Source: MWDT01 sp035506315
GTDB lineage: Bacteria; Verrucomicrobiota; Verrucomicrobiia; Opitutales; Opitutaceae
Length of the DNA stretch: 15,240 bases
NCBI GenBank assembly: GCA_035506315.1
Contig: DATJPQ010000200.1
Span: 1-15,240 of the forward strand
Direction of reading: 5' to 3'
Under the pieces are notes generated by a model, which did no database searches, was not told where the DNA came from, and worked only from the letters and a program-made list of their open reading frames with translations. This document shows, in pieces, positions 8,379 to 15,240 of this stretch. Every line of letters begins with the position of its first letter. Position 1 is the stretch's first letter. The position numbers and the translations under genes were made by a program.

Positions 8379-9365
8379 ATGAGCACCGACCACGTCGAGC
8401 CTGAACCGTCGAACGACTCCGCCAACCGGAAATCCTTCTGGGAGCATCTCGCCGACCTGCGCAAGGCGCTGATTCGTTCGAGCATCGCCGTGGCTATTGC
8501 GGTGGTCGTATGCCTGTTCCTCGACGACCAACTGATATCGCTCCTCGAATACCCTCTCCAGCGTGTCGACATGTTCGAGAAGCCAAAGCCGACGGTGGCC
8601 TTCAAGATCGGCGACACGAAGCTCGGGCCCTACCCGATCAAACCCGAGCAATTCGCCGGACTGCCGCCCGGCACCGCGCCGCGCGTCGTTTTTCAGGTCG
8701 GCACCGCGCGCATCGGCCAGGAGCAGGTCGTGACTGTCAAGCTCGAGCCCCAGGCCGACAACAGCGCCAGCCTGCACGTGCGACTGCACAATTTCAGCCC
8801 CCCCGAGGCGTTCGTGATCGCGTTTCACGTGGCGCTCTACGGCGCGCTGGTTCTCGCCTCGCCCTTTTGGATCTACTATCTGGGCGGCTTCATCCTCCCG
8901 GCCCTGCATGTGCATGAACGCCGCATCCTCTTCCGATGGGCCGGCTGGAGTCTGTTGCTGTTTTTATTCGGCGTGCTGACGACCTATTTCCTCCTGCTAC
9001 CGGTGGCCTTGCGCGCCTCGATTGTGTACTCTGACTGGCTCCACTTCGAAGCCCTCGACTGGCGGGCCGACGAGTACATCAACTTCGTCTGCAAATTCCT
9101 TTTTGGCATGGGGCTTGGTTTCCAATTCCCGCTGGTGATTCTGCTGACCGTGAAGCTCGGCCTCGTGACCCACCAGCAGCTCGCCCACTACCGCCGCCAT
9201 GTCATCGTGCTGTGCTTCATCCTCGGCGCGGTGCTGACCACGCCCGAGGTCATCACCCAGTTCGCCATGGCCATCCCGTTGTACCTGCTCTATGAGATCT
9301 GCATCTGGATCGCGTGGTACTGGGATTGGAAGAAACGCCGCGGCACCCCGACTCTTGCGACGTAG
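8379..9365 (+). CDS. tatC: Sec-independent protein translocase TatC (enlarged periplasmic loop)
   Basis: Core receptor of the Tat system, which exports folded proteins with twin-arginine signals. The cytoplasmic N-terminus has FWEHLADLRKALIRS (20-34), equivalent to the conserved HLxELRxR region. Helix 1 covers about 31-48. The conserved proline-glutamate site NFSPPEAFVIAFHVALYG (Glu143) and PALHVHERR precede helices 2-3; FLFGMGLGFQFPLVI and LTTPEVITQFAMAIPLYLLYEI mark helices 4-6. The protein has 328 residues, against roughly 250-260 in common TatC proteins. The excess lies in the first periplasmic loop, about residues 62-138 (VAFKIGDTKLGPYPIKPEQF and following), a predicted beta-rich soluble insert. 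It begins 77 bases after fcl; no tatA or tatB is nearby. Confidence 0.95.
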   Translation: MSTDHVEPEPSNDSANRKSFWEHLADLRKALIRSSIAVAIAVVVCLFLDDQLISLLEYPLQRVDMFEKPKPTVAFKIGDTKLGPYPIKPEQFAGLPPGTAPRVVFQVGTARIGQEQVVTVKLEPQADNSASLHVRLHNFSPPEAFVIAFHVALYGALVLASPFWIYYLGGFILPALHVHERRILFRWAGWSLLLFLFGVLTTYFLLLPVALRASIVYSDWLHFEALDWRADEYINFVCKFLFGMGLGFQFPLVILLTVKLGLVTHQQLAHYRRHVIVLCFILGAVLTTPEVITQFAMAIPLYLLYEICIWIAWYWDWKKRRGTPTLAT

Positions 9366-9417
9366 GTAACCTGCCCCGCAATTCGGCCTTGCGCCCGCGC
9401 CGGTTCTTCGCGGCCAT

Positions 9418-9504
9418 CTCCCCTTTCAGCTCTCATTGCTTCCCGGTCTCTTCCTTTTCACCTTCACTTTCACTTTCCCTCCCACTCTCACTTTTCTTTT
9501 TCCC
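9418..9504. repeat. CT-rich word-repeat leader of prfB
   Basis: Eighty-seven bases, almost all pyrimidine on the plus strand, are built from variants of CTTTCAC, CTCTCAC and TTCCC. They run up to the base before the prfB ATG. No Shine-Dalgarno fits. The remainder of the tatC-prfB gap (9366-9417) shows nothing else. Confidence 0.5.
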
Positions 9505-10648
9505 ATGATCGCACCCGAAACCTTTTCCCACATCGAGAACATCAAGAAACGCGCCGGGCATCTCTGGAGGTTTCTTTGACGTCGAACAAAAACAGCACGA
9601 AATCGAGGCGATGGAGGCCCAGATGGGCGCCCCCGATTTCTGGAACAACAACGAACGCGCCCAAGCGCACATCGCCAGGCTCAACGCCCTGAAGCGCGCC
9701 GTCCTCCCCGTCGTCGATTTCCACAAGCGCCTCGGCGATGTCGACGTAATGGTGGAGCTCATCGAGACCGCCGAGGGCGCCGAAAAGGAAACCTCCGCCC
9801 GGGAGCTCGACCGGCAGGTGGCTGCGATGGTGGCCGAGCTCGACAAGCTCGAGATCGCCTCGTTCCTCACCGGCCAGTTCGACAAGAACAACGCCATTCT
9901 CTCCATCCAGTCGGGCGCGGGCGGCACCGAGGCGAACGACTGGGCCGACATGCTTTTCCGCATGTACAACCGCTGGGCCGAGCGTCGCGGCTTCGCCCTC
10001 GAGGTGCAGGACGTGCAGGCTGGCGACCAGGCCGGCATCAGCAAAGCCACCATGCTCGTCAAGGGCGACAACGCCTACGGCTATTGCAAGGCCGAGCGCG
10101 GCGTGCACCGCCTCGTGCGCATCAGCCCGTTCGACGCCAATCAGCGCCGGCACACCTCATTCTGCGCGGTCGACGTGGTGGCCGAAATCACCGACGACGT
10201 CAAAATCGAGATCCCGGAAACCGAGCTGCGCATCGACGTGTACCGCTCCTCCGGCAAGGGCGGCCAGGGCGTCAACACCACCGACTCCGCCGTGCGCATC
10301 ACGCACCTGCCCACGGGCATCGTGGTTGTCTGCCAGAACGAGCGTTCGCAGCTCAAGAACAAGGCTTCCGCCATGGGCATCCTCAAGGCGCGCCTGTACG
10401 AAAAGCGCCAGGATGAGCAGCGCAGCGAGATGGAGCGGTTCTACGGCGAGAAGGGCGAAATCGGCTGGGGCTCGCAGATTCGCAGCTACGTGCTGCAGCC
10501 CTACCAGATGGTGAAGGACCTGCGCACCGGCGTCGAGACGAGCAACACCCAGGCCGTGCTCGATGGCGACCTCGACCGTTTCATCAACGGCTGGCTCCGC
10601 GCCGGCTGCCCGCGCCACCGCAACAAGGACATCAAGATGGAAGAGTGA
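9505..10648 (+). CDS. prfB: Peptide chain release factor 2 (programmed +1 frameshift)
   Basis: Reads UGA and UAA stop codons on the ribosome and triggers peptide release. Translation starts at ATG 9505. After 24 codons it meets an in-frame TGA at 9577-9579. A shift of +1 at CTT joins 9505-9576 to 9578-10648, giving 380 residues. The site has the known form: an internal GGAGG (9566-9570), three bases, CTT, TGA, C. The downstream part begins DVEQKQHEIEAMEAQMGAPDFWNNNERAQ, typical RF2. The SPF anticodon-like tripeptide is at 207-209 (RISPFDANQRRHTSF), which identifies RF2 over RF1. The catalytic GGQ is at 252-254 (SGKGGQGVNTTDSAVR). Low RF2 should favour the shift, an established autoregulatory loop. 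The leader is CT-rich, without a Shine-Dalgarno before the start. Confidence 0.97.
9566..9580 (+). promoter_or_regulatory. prfB +1 frameshift site
   Basis: GGAGG, a three-base spacer TTT, slippery CTT, the stop TGA and a following C. This has the same order and spacing as the E. coli prfB site. Shifting from CTT onto TTT releases the reading frame that encodes the rest of RF2. Confidence 0.95.
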
Positions 10649-10650
10649 CC

Positions 10651-10770
10651 GGAAAAAGCTGAAACGCTGAAAAACTGAAACGCTGAAAATATCTGCTCTG
10701 CTACTTCAGTTTTGCCTCCAGGATCGTATACATTCCAGCTTTTCAACCTTTCAGCTTTTCAGCTTTTCCC
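10651..10770. repeat. Long imperfect inverted repeat of GCTGAAA words between prfB and the next gene
   Basis: The left arm (10651-10690) is a run of GCTGAAA-like words; the right arm (10732-10770) is the complementary run of CAGCTTTTC words. About 33 of 39 positions can pair, around a 41-base loop. The left arm begins two bases after the prfB stop and the right arm ends exactly at the next ATG. As RNA it could form a long stem that attenuates read-through or hides the start, but it lacks the compact GC stem of a standard terminator. Confidence 0.6.
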
Positions 10771-12306
10771 ATGAGCCTCGCCTACGAAACCATCCGCGCC
10801 GCGCTGGCCGCCCAGCCGCTCTTCGAGGCGAAGAGCTGGCAGCTTTCGCCGGAGGCGTGGCCGCTCACGCCAGGCCAGGTGGCGGAGCTGGAGGCCATCG
10901 GCACGGCCTGCCTGGAGTTTCACCAGGCGCTCGAAACGCTCTATTTTCGTTCGGTCGCGGGCAAGAACCTGCTGCGCAACAAACCGCTGCTCGCTCCCTG
11001 GGTGGCCGACTACCTCGACCGCGGCAAGCCGCGCGAACTCGTGGTGCACGCCCGCGACCCGAAAAACCGCGGGGTGTTTCCCAATGTACTGCGGCCCGAC
11101 CTGCTCCTCACCGACGAAGGCTTCGTGCTGACGGAGCTCGACTCCGTGCCCGGTGGCATCGGCCTCACCGCGTTTCTCAACCGGCTCTACTCGGAGGAAA
11201 CCCGAAATCCGAACTTCGAAACCCGAAACAAATCCGAAGTTCGAAACTCAGAATCCGAAACTCGGAATCCGGAACCCGGAACTCGGAACCTGGCGCCCGG
11301 CGCCGTCCTCGGCGCCGACGACGCCATGATCCGCGGTTTCTACGACTCGCTCGCCGCGCTGCGACCCGACGCCGCCAATCCCGTGATCGCGCTCGTGGTC
11401 AGCGACGAGGCCGCCACGTACCGGCCCGAAATGGAGTGGCTCGAGCTGCAGCTGCAATTGATGGGCAAACGCGTCTATTGCCTGCGCCCGGATCAGGTGT
11501 TTCCGCTCGGCAGCGGCCTCTTCTTCGACATCGAGGGCAATCCGGAAAAAATCGACATCGTTTACCGGTTTTTCGAGCTCTTCGATCTCGCCAACATCCG
11601 CACCGCGCCGTTTTTCTTCGAAGCGTGGAAGGCCGGCGAGGTCGCCATCGCCCCGCCGATGCGCCATTTTCAGGAGGAGAAACTCGCGCTCGCGCTGTTC
11701 CACCACCACCGGCTGCGGGAGTTCTGGGTAGAAACCCTTGACCGCCGCACCCTCGAACTCCTGCGGCAGCTCATCCCGCCGACCTGGGTGCTCGACGCCG
11801 CGCCCCTGCCGCCCGGCGCGGTGCTCGACGGTCCGCCGGTCGGCGGCCGGCCGTTGCACGACTGGCGTGACCTCGCCGGCGCTTCGCAGAAGGAACGCGA
11901 TCTGATCATCAAGATCAGCGGCTACCACGAGACGGCCTGGGGGGCGCGCAGCGTCGTGCTCGGCAGCGATTGCTCGCGCGACGAATGGCAATTCGGCCTC
12001 GACCGCGCCCTCGAACTCGCACCGACCAACCTGCACGTGCTGCAGGCGTACCGCAAGCCGCGGCGAGTCAGTCACCCCGTTTATCGGCAGGCCCAACTCG
12101 AAACGCCAAACCCAAAACCCGCAACAGCGGTTTCCGCACCCGTGGGTGCCGAAACCGCAGGTCGCCTGCGTTTGTGTCCGTATTATTTTGTCGTCGCGGG
12201 CCGGGCCCGGCTCAGCGGCGCGCTCGCCACCTTCTGTCCGCCCGACAAAAAGATCATCCACGGCATGCAGGACGCCGCCCTGCTGCCCTGCCGGGTATCC
12301 GTTTGA
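10771..12306 (+). CDS. Uncharacterised protein resembling circularly permuted ATP-grasp enzymes
   Basis: A 511-residue soluble protein with no signal peptide or membrane helix. The stretch RPDLLLTDEGFVLTELDSVPGG (from about residue 109) resembles the nucleotide/substrate signature of glutathionylspermidine-synthase-like and circularly permuted ATP-grasp families. DLIIKISGYHETAWGARSVV and RLRLCPYYFVVAGRARL also look like conserved core segments. The substrate is unknown, and I recognise the family only by these motifs. Two stretches look foreign to the fold: residues 143-174, encoded by a CGAAACC-type word repeat, and residues about 443-467, encoded by similar words plus a strong DNA hairpin. 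Both keep the frame open. The leader ends CTTTTCCC before ATG. An 8-bp hairpin follows the stop, without a T-tract. Confidence 0.7.
   Translation: MSLAYETIRAALAAQPLFEAKSWQLSPEAWPLTPGQVAELEAIGTACLEFHQALETLYFRSVAGKNLLRNKPLLAPWVADYLDRGKPRELVVHARDPKNRGVFPNVLRPDLLLTDEGFVLTELDSVPGGIGLTAFLNRLYSEETRNPNFETRNKSEVRNSESETRNPEPGTRNLAPGAVLGADDAMIRGFYDSLAALRPDAANPVIALVVSDEAATYRPEMEWLELQLQLMGKRVYCLRPDQVFPLGSGLFFDIEGNPEKIDIVYRFFELFDLANIRTAPFFFEAWKAGEVAIAPPMRHFQEEKLALALFHHHRLREFWVETLDRRTLELLRQLIPPTWVLDAAPLPPGAVLDGPPVGGRPLHDWRDLAGASQKERDLIIKISGYHETAWGARSVVLGSDCSRDEWQFGLDRALELAPTNLHVLQAYRKPRRVSHPVYRQAQLETPNPKPATAVSAPVGAETAGRLRLCPYYFVVAGRARLSGALATFCPPDKKIIHGMQDAALLPCRVSV
11197..11290. repeat. In-frame CGAAACC/CCGGAAC word repeat inside the ATP-grasp-like gene
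   Basis: About a dozen 7-8 base units varying around CCGAAAT, TCGAAAC, CCGAAAC, TCGGAAT and CCGGAAC lie in tandem. The translation is a low-complexity run with repeated TRN, NP and SE pieces (residues 143-174), unlike the flanking folded sequence. The length is compatible with keeping the frame. Confidence 0.7.
12097..12170. repeat. Second in-frame repeat: CCAAACC words plus double hairpin
   Basis: Words CTCGAAACGCC, AAACCC and AAAACCCGC (12097-12126) precede a hairpin of GCGGTTTC (12127-12134) with GAAACCGC (12151-12158), whose inner part GCACCC/GGGTGC also pairs. An overlapping hairpin CGCAGG/CCTGCG spans 12156-12170. All of it is translated as part of the ATP-grasp-like protein. Confidence 0.6.
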
Positions 12307-12307
12307 G

Positions 12308-12326
12308 GCCGACCGATCCGGTCGGC
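12308..12326 (+). other. Hairpin directly after the ATP-grasp-like stop codon
   Basis: GCCGACCG (12308-12315) and CGGTCGGC (12319-12326) pair perfectly around a three-base loop, starting two bases after the stop. No T-run follows, so it may be a weak or Rho-assisted terminator or an mRNA 3'-end stabiliser. Confidence 0.4.
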
Positions 12327-12445
12327 AGTCGTGGTGGTTGCCCGGCTGCCGGCACCGGCGACCAAGGCCACCCCGCAAAATCTGCGCCATGATCGGTACG
12401 ATGCTGCCTTGCCCCCGCGCCGCGTTTCCCTCTTATACAACCCTC

Positions 12446-15240
12446 GTGCCTAGTGCCGCTGAGACCAGCCCAAGCTTTTTTCTTACCCGCAGACAACGCG
12501 CCCTTCTGGCTGCCGCGTGGTTCGCCCTTGCTCCCTCCCTGCCGCCGCTGACCGCCCAGGTCGACCTCGCCGCCGTCAAGGCCCGCGCCGACAACGGCGA
12601 TCCCGAGGCGCTCAACACCCTCGCCAACGCCTACGCCAGCGGCCAGGGCCTGCCGCGCGACGACGCCACGGCCCTGCGCCTCTACCAGCAGGCCGCCGAT
12701 CTCGGGCACGGCCCGGCGCTGTTCAACCTCGGCATGATGTACGAGCTCGGTCACGGCACACCCACCGATCTGCCCAAGGCGTTCGGGTTTTACCTCAAGT
12801 CCGCCGAGCGGGGTTTCGCGCCTGCCCAGTTCAACGTGGGCAACATGTACGCCAACGGCCTCGGTACCCGGCAGGATTATTTCGAGTCCGCGCTCTGGTT
12901 CCGACAGGCCGCCGAGCAGGGCATCCCCGAGGCGCAGCACAACCTGGCGCTGGCCTACGAGCTCGGCCACGGTCTCGCCAAGGATGAGACGCAGGCGCGC
13001 CGCTGGTACGGTCTGGCCGCCGAGCGCGGCTACGCCCGGGCGCGTTACAACCTCGCCCTCATGCTCGAGGAAGGCCGCGGGGGCGCCCGCGACGAAGCGA
13101 CCGCCGCCAAGCTTTACCTTGCCGCCGCGCAGCAGAATTTTGGCCCGGCCCAGAATAATTACGGCATCATGCTCGCCGAAGGCCGCGGGGGCCTCACCAG
13201 CGACCTGCCCCAGGCTTACGCGTGGCTCTCGCTCGCAACGGAAAATGGCACCAAGCCCATCGGCCGCGATCTCGTGGCGCAACGGCTCGACGCCACCCAG
13301 CGTGCGCAGGCCGCGACCCAGCTCGCGGAACTCCGGTCCCAGCTTACCAATCGGCGGCCATCGGCCGCCGCGACCGCCGCCATTCCCACGTCCTCCCCTG
13401 CCGCGACCGCCGTCGCGCCGGCAACTGCCCCCGCCACTCCGCCCGCAAGCCCCGCCCCGGCTGATCAGAGCGCCGCGCTGGCCGCCCGGGTCAAGTCGCT
13501 CGAGGACGAACTCGCCCGGCAACGCGCCGCGCAGGCCCAGCTCGCCGATGCCAACCAGCGCCTGCGTCAGGAGAGAACCCAGCTCGAACAGCAGGTGCAG
13601 ACGGCCGCCACCGCGCAGACCGAGGCACGAACTGCCACCTCGCAAATCGACGATCTACGGGTGCAGCTTCAGGAGGCGCGCGACCGCGCCACGAAAAACG
13701 AAACCGAAAGCGCGCGTTTCGCCGCCCTGCAGCAGGCCGCTAACGACGCCGAAGCCGCCCGCGCCAGACTCAACGCGGACAATCAACGGCTCCAGCAGGA
13801 AAAGACCCAGCTCCAGCAGCAGCTGCAGGCCGCCATCGCCGCCCAAGCGGCCACGCCGCCCGCGACCGCCCTGCCGGCGAACAATCAGATCGAGTTGCAG
13901 CAAGCGCGCGACCGCGTGGCCCGGCTCGAAGCCGAGAATGCGCGCCTGGCCGCGGCACAGCGCGGCGGGTCGTCCGGTTCCCCCGCCGACCAGGCCCAGA
14001 TTTCGGAGATGCGCGCCCAGGCCGCGCGACTCGCCGAGGAGAACCGCTCGCTTCAAGCCGACAAGGAAACGGCGCGCCGGCAGGCCGCCGAACTTTCGGC
14101 ACAACTCGAACAGTCCCGCCTGTCCGTTACCCGGCTCAATAACGAGGCCTCGGCCCGCACCGAGCAAAATGCCGCCGCGGCGACCGGCCCCGGCGCCGAG
14201 ACCGATGTGGGCCAGCTCCGTGCGGAGTTGTCCCGCCTCCAGACGCTCCAAAAATCGGCGCAAGCCGACCACAACCGCCTCGACGATGAGGTCAAGCGCT
14301 CCACCATCGAACTGAGCCGGGTCAATCGCGAGCTGCGCATCGCGCGCGAACAATTGGCCCAGGCCGGCATTGGGCCGGCCCCAACCACTTCGACCGCGAC
14401 CACGCCGGCCACCCCTTCTCCGACGGTCGATGCCGGGAAAATCGCCGAACTCACCCGGATCATCAACGAACTGCGCGCCGACAACACCCGCCTCGTAGAG
14501 GCCAACCAACAACTGGCCGACAGACCCCGCCAGGCGCCAGTTGCAGTTGGCGGCAGCCCGTCCGCAACCAAGTCGGCCGCACCAGCGGTCGAATCCGGGA
14601 AAATCGCCGAGCTCAACCGGGTCATCGGTGAACTGCGCGCCGATAACACCCGCCTCGCAGAGGCCAACCAACAGCTCGCCAGCCGGCCGCCCTCCGCCAA
14701 CCGCGACGATGCGGACCGTCTCGCGGCCAAGGAGGCTCAACTCACGGCACTCAACGCCCAGGTGGCCGATTTAGGCACCCAGCTCACCGCCGCCCGCGAC
14801 GAAGCCATCCAGGTCCGCACTGCGCGCGCCGCCGACAAAGCTGCGCTGGAGGCTCGCGTTGCCGACGCCGAGGCCGCCCGTGCCGCCGCCGAGCAAAAGC
14901 TCCAGCAAACCGCCACGGCGCAGACCCAATCAGATACGACAACCAATCAGATCAAGCAGCTACGCGACCAGCTGGCCCAGAGTCAGCAAGCGCTGGCCAC
15001 CGCCCGGAACGAAACCGATGGCCTCCGCACCCAGCTTCAGACCGGGCAGAGCGACCTCGCCGCCGCCACCGCGGCGCGCGACGAAGCCACCCAGGCCCGC
15101 GCCGCCCTCGCCGCCGACAAGGCCGCCCTCGAGAAACGCGCGGCTGACGCCGAGACCGCCCGCACCGCCGCCGAGCAAAAGCTCCAGCAAGCCGCCACGG
15201 CCCAGGCCCAATCCGATACGGCGGCCGCCGAGCTCAAGCA
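12446..15240 (+). CDS. Exported Sel1-repeat protein with long coiled-coil region (3' end beyond window)
   Basis: The frame is open to the window edge (931 codons from this start), so the protein is incomplete. A basic segment LTRRQR (13-18) and a hydrophobic stretch ALLAAAWFALAPSL form a signal peptide with likely cleavage near Ala37; TRRQRALL is also a possible Tat signal. About six Sel1 repeats of roughly 36 residues follow (about 50-270; for example AQFNVGNMYANGLGTRQDYFES, WFRQAAEQG). Next come an Ala/Pro/Thr linker (about 280-340) and a long Ala/Gln/Glu/Arg-rich coiled coil. Internal duplications occur in the coiled coil: a 54-codon period (units at 14426 and 14588) and a 94-codon period (units near 14776 and 15058). 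The GTG start is chosen for signal-peptide length; ATG at 12389 or 12401 is possible. A periplasmic scaffold or envelope-spanning role is inferred only. Confidence 0.85.
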   Translation, partial: MPSAAETSPSFFLTRRQRALLAAAWFALAPSLPPLTAQVDLAAVKARADNGDPEALNTLANAYASGQGLPRDDATALRLYQQAADLGHGPALFNLGMMYELGHGTPTDLPKAFGFYLKSAERGFAPAQFNVGNMYANGLGTRQDYFESALWFRQAAEQGIPEAQHNLALAYELGHGLAKDETQARRWYGLAAERGYARARYNLALMLEEGRGGARDEATAAKLYLAAAQQNFGPAQNNYGIMLAEGRGGLTSDLPQAYAWLSLATENGTKPIGRDLVAQRLDATQRAQAATQLAELRSQLTNRRPSAAATAAIPTSSPAATAVAPATAPATPPASPAPADQSAALAARVKSLEDELARQRAAQAQLADANQRLRQERTQLEQQVQTAATAQTEARTATSQIDDLRVQLQEARDRATKNETESARFAALQQAANDAEAARARLNADNQRLQQEKTQLQQQLQAAIAAQAATPPATALPANNQIELQQARDRVARLEAENARLAAAQRGGSSGSPADQAQISEMRAQAARLAEENRSLQADKETARRQAAELSAQLEQSRLSVTRLNNEASARTEQNAAAATGPGAETDVGQLRAELSRLQTLQKSAQADHNRLDDEVKRSTIELSRVNRELRIAREQLAQAGIGPAPTTSTATTPATPSPTVDAGKIAELTRIINELRADNTRLVEANQQLADRPRQAPVAVGGSPSATKSAAPAVESGKIAELNRVIGELRADNTRLAEANQQLASRPPSANRDDADRLAAKEAQLTALNAQVADLGTQLTAARDEAIQVRTARAADKAALEARVADAEAARAAAEQKLQQTATAQTQSDTTTNQIKQLRDQLAQSQQALATARNETDGLRTQLQTGQSDLAAATAARDEATQARAALAADKAALEKRAADAETARTAAEQKLQQAATAQAQSDTAAAELK
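14426..14681 (+). repeat. 54-codon duplication in the coiled-coil region
   Basis: The block GKIAEL.R.I.ELRADNTRL.EANQQLA occurs at 14426-14519 and again at 14588-14681, exactly 162 bases apart. DNA identity within the blocks is high, pointing to a recent duplication. An Ala/Pro/Ser-rich spacer separates them. Confidence 0.8.
14776..15219 (+). repeat. 94-codon duplication in the coiled-coil region
   Basis: The block ARDEA.Q.R.A.AADKAALE.R.ADAE.AR.AAEQKLQQ appears near 14776-14937 and again near 15058-15219, offset by 282 bases. Stretches such as GCCGAGCAAAAGCTCCAGCA are identical in both. The repeat may continue past the window edge. Confidence 0.8.

Noticed and set aside
9577..9579. Internal TGA in prfB read as a pseudogene signal
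   Set aside because: It lies in the complete GGAGG-TTT-CTT-TGA-C recoding site, so it is programmed.
12254..13645. Minus-strand frame of 463 codons, Gly/Arg-rich
   Set aside because: Antisense to the Sel1 protein, low complexity and overlapping the end of the preceding real gene.
12984..14315. Plus-strand frame of 443 codons, Pro/Arg/Ser-rich
   Set aside because: Other-frame shadow of the Sel1/coiled-coil gene, whose own frame shows clear Sel1 repeats and stays open to the edge.

Overview
The window looks like a chromosomal stretch of a GC-rich, Gram-negative-type bacterium. Gene content, the style of intergenic repeats and the lack of Shine-Dalgarno sequences before most starts suggest Verrucomicrobiota, perhaps close to Opitutaceae. 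That placement is my inference from general familiarity; no rRNA or other marker here settles it. Genes fall into a leftward block (positions 1-4311) and a rightward block (4650 to the end), which diverge at 4312-4649.

Leftward block, in transcription order: gpmI (cofactor-independent phosphoglycerate mutase), aspS (aspartyl-tRNA synthetase) and a PII signal protein gene (glnB/glnK type) that ends at a clear Rho-independent terminator. These are core functions (glycolysis, translation, nitrogen and carbon sensing). The gaps between them are large enough that a single operon is not assured.

The divergent region at 4312-4649 holds two near-identical perfect palindromes 94 bp apart. They lie upstream of a small unrecognised gene (4650-4967) that has the only strong Shine-Dalgarno I found. 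A different palindrome with a similar layout precedes tyrA.

Rightward block: tyrA (tyrosine synthesis); gmd and fcl (two-step conversion of GDP-mannose to GDP-L-fucose for surface glycans); tatC (Tat translocase, with an enlarged first periplasmic loop); prfB (release factor 2, with the classical +1 programmed frameshift); a 511-residue protein resembling circularly permuted ATP-grasp enzymes; and a long exported Sel1-repeat plus coiled-coil protein that runs off the right edge.

The most unusual aspect is the repeat landscape. Five GTAG-headed REP-like units occur at three places. Several loose short-word repeats are also present: CAGAG-type, CGTCTTCC-type, CTTTCAC-type and GCTGAAA-type words between genes, and CGAAACC-type words inserted in frame inside the ATP-grasp-like gene. 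Three of these tracts end exactly at a start codon, and five of nine genes have TTCC or TTCCC directly before ATG. I see no tRNA or rRNA gene, CRISPR array, transposase or phage gene.
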